Of a stretch of 64,000 bases of DNA, positions 62,242 through 64,000 are shown one piece after another. Positions within the stretch are counted from its first letter, which is position 1. The number at the start of each line of letters is the position of its first letter. Source of the DNA: an uncultured Sphingomonas sp. GTDB lineage: Bacteria; Pseudomonadota; Alphaproteobacteria; Sphingomonadales; Sphingomonadaceae. A model generated the notes under the pieces. It ran no database searches. It was not told the DNA's origin and worked only from the letters and a program-made list of their open reading frames with translations. Location: assembly GCA_913776255.1 (NCBI GenBank), contig CAJYLV010000068.1:62001-126000 (forward strand). Direction: 5' to 3'. The translations under genes were made by a program, and so were the position numbers.

Positions 62242-64000
62242 TCAGCTGCGAAACCGTTGGCTCGCTGGCCGGCTACGGCGCCCGGGACGCGTGATGGTCG
62301 GCCGCGACGATGCGGTGAGGTCGGTCGGGGCCCGGCGGTGCGGGTCGGTAGCGGGCGCGCCGTCATCGGTCATGGTCGATCCGGATGCCGGCGACCGAGT
62401 AATCTGGGAACGCCCCGCAGACTTCGGGACGGCACCGTCCTTGCCGGTGGCGCGCGGACGAACCATCCCACCGGCGGCCGGGATCAACGGGCCGCCAGGC
62501 TCGATCCCCGCCGTGACGAAACGTCCCTGAAATGCGGAGGCCGATCCTGCATCGGCCGAGGACGTGCCATGCAGCCGGAATCCGGCGATTTGGCGCATCA
62601 TGCCATCGACCTCGTTGGCCAGACTGCGCGCCGCCGCGGTCGCCTCCTCGACCATCGCCGCATTCTGCTGGGTGACGCCGTCCATTTCGCAGACCGCCGT
62701 GTTGATCTGCTGCAACCCCGTCGACTGTTGTTCGGCGGCGTCGGCGATGTCCGCGACCAACGCACTGACCTCGTTTATCTTTTGAACGATACGCTCAAGC
62801 GCTCGCCCCGCGTCGCCGACCAGCGCGACGCCCGCCCCCACCTGAATCGATGACGCGGTGATCCGCGTCTTCACATCCTTGGCCGCGTCGGCCGAGCGCT
62901 GCGCCAAGGCTCGAACCTCGGATGCGACGACGGCGAACCCTCGCCCGGCGTCGCCGGCACGCGCCGCCTCGACGCCGGCGTTGAGCGCGAGAAGGTTGGT
63001 CTGGAAGGCGATCCCGTCGATGACGCTGATGATGTCGCTGATCTCGCTGGCGCCGCGTTCGATACCGCCCATCGCCTCGACCGCGCGGCGGACGATTTCG
63101 CCCGAGCGCTCGGCTTCTTCGGCCGCGTCGCGCGCCGTGGCGTTCGCCTTCACGGCATGGCCCGCGGTACTCTGCACCGTCGCGGTGATCTGGGTCATCG
63201 CGGCGGCAGTCTCCTCCAGCGAGGCTGCCTGCTGCTCGGTGCGCTGCGACAGGTCGTCCGACGCCTGCCAGATGTCACTGGTCCCGCTGCCGATGCTCGC
63301 GGCGGCCTGTGCGACCTGCGACAACGTCCCGTGCAGTGCCAGCGCCGCCTTGTTGAAGTCCGCACGCACCTTTGCATAAGCGTCGGGAAAGTCGTCGTCG
63401 ATATGCGACGTGAGATCGCCACGCGCGAGTGCGGCAAGCCCGGTCGCGAGCGCCTCGGTGACCCGCGCCACCACCCGCGTCTTCTCACGCTCGGCCTCGG
63501 TCACGGCACGCCGGTAATCATCGACGGCGCGGGCGATTTCGCCGATCTCGTCCTGCTGATCGAGATGCGGCATCGTCCCCTTTTCGGACTGCGTCGCCAG
63601 CGCGGGCAATGCCTGTGCCAGGCGACGGAGCGGCGCCACCACCTTGACTGATATGAGATAGGTCGACGCTGCGAGCACCGTGATCGCGGCGAAGATCAGC
63701 GCGAGCATGAAATAGCTGCTCAACCGCGCGGCGGTGCTGGCGTCACTTCCGGTCTGGTCCGCCACTTTCAGCTGAAGATCGACCAGCTTCCCGATCACCT
63801 GCGAAACCGGATCGATGCTCTGGTAAAGTCTGGCTCGGACGAAACGGTCGAGCCCAGCCCGGTCGCGATTGTCGAGCAGCGCCTCGAGTTCGTCCACCCG
63901 CACGTCCGCCGTGCGCATCCGCGCCTCGGCCTCCTGCACCAACCTTTCTTCCTCGCGGTCGATCTTGGTCAGCGAATACGCCTTCCAGCTTTCGTGCAGT
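62242..64000 (-). CDS. Methyl-accepting chemotaxis protein, N-terminus outside the window
   Basis: At least 585 codons; the frame is open to base 64000 (LHESWKAYSLTKIDREEERLVQEA...), so the true start lies beyond. The visible sensor part looks like the end of a four-helix-bundle ligand domain. One membrane helix follows (YFMLALIFAAITVLAASTYLISV), then HAMP (VVAPLRRLAQALPALATQSEKG ... DEIGEIARAVDDYRRAV). The signalling domain has the hairpin tip DGIAFQTNLLALNAGVEAARAGDAGRGFAVVASEVRALAQRSA. The C-terminus is a long Ala/Pro/Arg-rich tail without a CheR-binding pentapeptide. It senses an unknown ligand and signals to CheA. Confidence 0.93.
   Translation of the reverse strand, partial: LHESWKAYSLTKIDREEERLVQEAEARMRTADVRVDELEALLDNRDRAGLDRFVRARLYQSIDPVSQVIGKLVDLQLKVADQTGSDASTAARLSSYFMLALIFAAITVLAASTYLISVKVVAPLRRLAQALPALATQSEKGTMPHLDQQDEIGEIARAVDDYRRAVTEAEREKTRVVARVTEALATGLAALARGDLTSHIDDDFPDAYAKVRADFNKAALALHGTLSQVAQAAASIGSGTSDIWQASDDLSQRTEQQAASLEETAAAMTQITATVQSTAGHAVKANATARDAAEEAERSGEIVRRAVEAMGGIERGASEISDIISVIDGIAFQTNLLALNAGVEAARAGDAGRGFAVVASEVRALAQRSADAAKDVKTRITASSIQVGAGVALVGDAGRALERIVQKINEVSALVADIADAAEQQSTGLQQINTAVCEMDGVTQQNAAMVEEATAAARSLANEVDGMMRQIAGFRLHGTSSADAGSASAFQGRFVTAGIEPGGPLIPAAGGMVRPRATGKDGAVPKSAGRSQITRSPASGSTMTDDGAPATDPHRRAPTDLTASSRPTITRPGRRSRPASQRFRS

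Overview
The window is GC-rich, densely packed DNA from an alphaproteobacterium. It most resembles the Sphingomonadaceae (Sphingomonas and relatives). The basis is three large TonB-dependent receptors, one with the Caulobacter/Sphingomonas-type N-terminus; periplasmic enzymes with Tat-type leaders; LacI and FCD-type GntR sugar regulators; and many start/stop overlaps. I see no rRNA, tRNA, CRISPR array, insertion sequence or phage gene.

Layout. 1-852: the end of a probable CaiB-type CoA transferase and a crotonase-fold protein. 961-9834: a six-gene minus-strand operon (amidohydrolase, ACS-type MFS carrier, iron alcohol dehydrogenase, GabD-like aldehyde dehydrogenase, PQQ dehydrogenase, cytochrome c) with its own FCD GntR regulator. 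9911-18705: TonB receptor, CE1-type esterase, GH43 xylosidase, a second MFS carrier and a LacI regulator. 18996-24369: SGNH esterase, a degenerate glucokinase-family protein, an AlkB/exonuclease/small-protein repair operon and an NhaP-type antiporter. 24373-33294: two multidomain GGDEF-EAL proteins on either side of a GH10 xylanase, an APC permease and a type-B carboxylesterase. 33539-38247: a second antiporter coupled to an OmpA-like lipoprotein, an aldo/keto reductase and an MDR oxidoreductase. 38263-48236: a LacI-controlled polysaccharide locus (GH31, GPH carrier, a clan GH-A enzyme with carbohydrate-binding modules, TonB receptor). 48380-58245: SleB hydrolase, two M20 peptidases, an S41-like protein, an HxlR/SDR divergon and a third TonB receptor. 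59112-64000: an AKR/LysR divergon, a frameshifted TIR gene and a chemoreceptor that runs off the window.

How it works together. Most genes suit growth on plant cell-wall glycans, especially decorated xylan: outer-membrane uptake, backbone and side-chain hydrolases, esterases and hexuronate-type carriers. Two regulatory networks are interleaved. Sites with the core GGTAACGTT lie before the first TonB receptor and the MFS-GH43 operon, and fit the LacI protein encoded alongside. A separate 15-bp element, TCATATAGGATATGA and variants, occurs before the oxidation operon, before its GntR regulator, and, more weakly, before the CE1 esterase; a good copy precedes the distant type-B carboxylesterase. 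My main inference is that these form one regulon that opens an ester, then imports and oxidises the released alcohol/aldehyde. The substrate cannot be read from the sequence.

All assignments come from reading motifs and gene order without database searches. Start sites are chosen by ribosome-binding-site position, signal peptides and overlap with the upstream gene.
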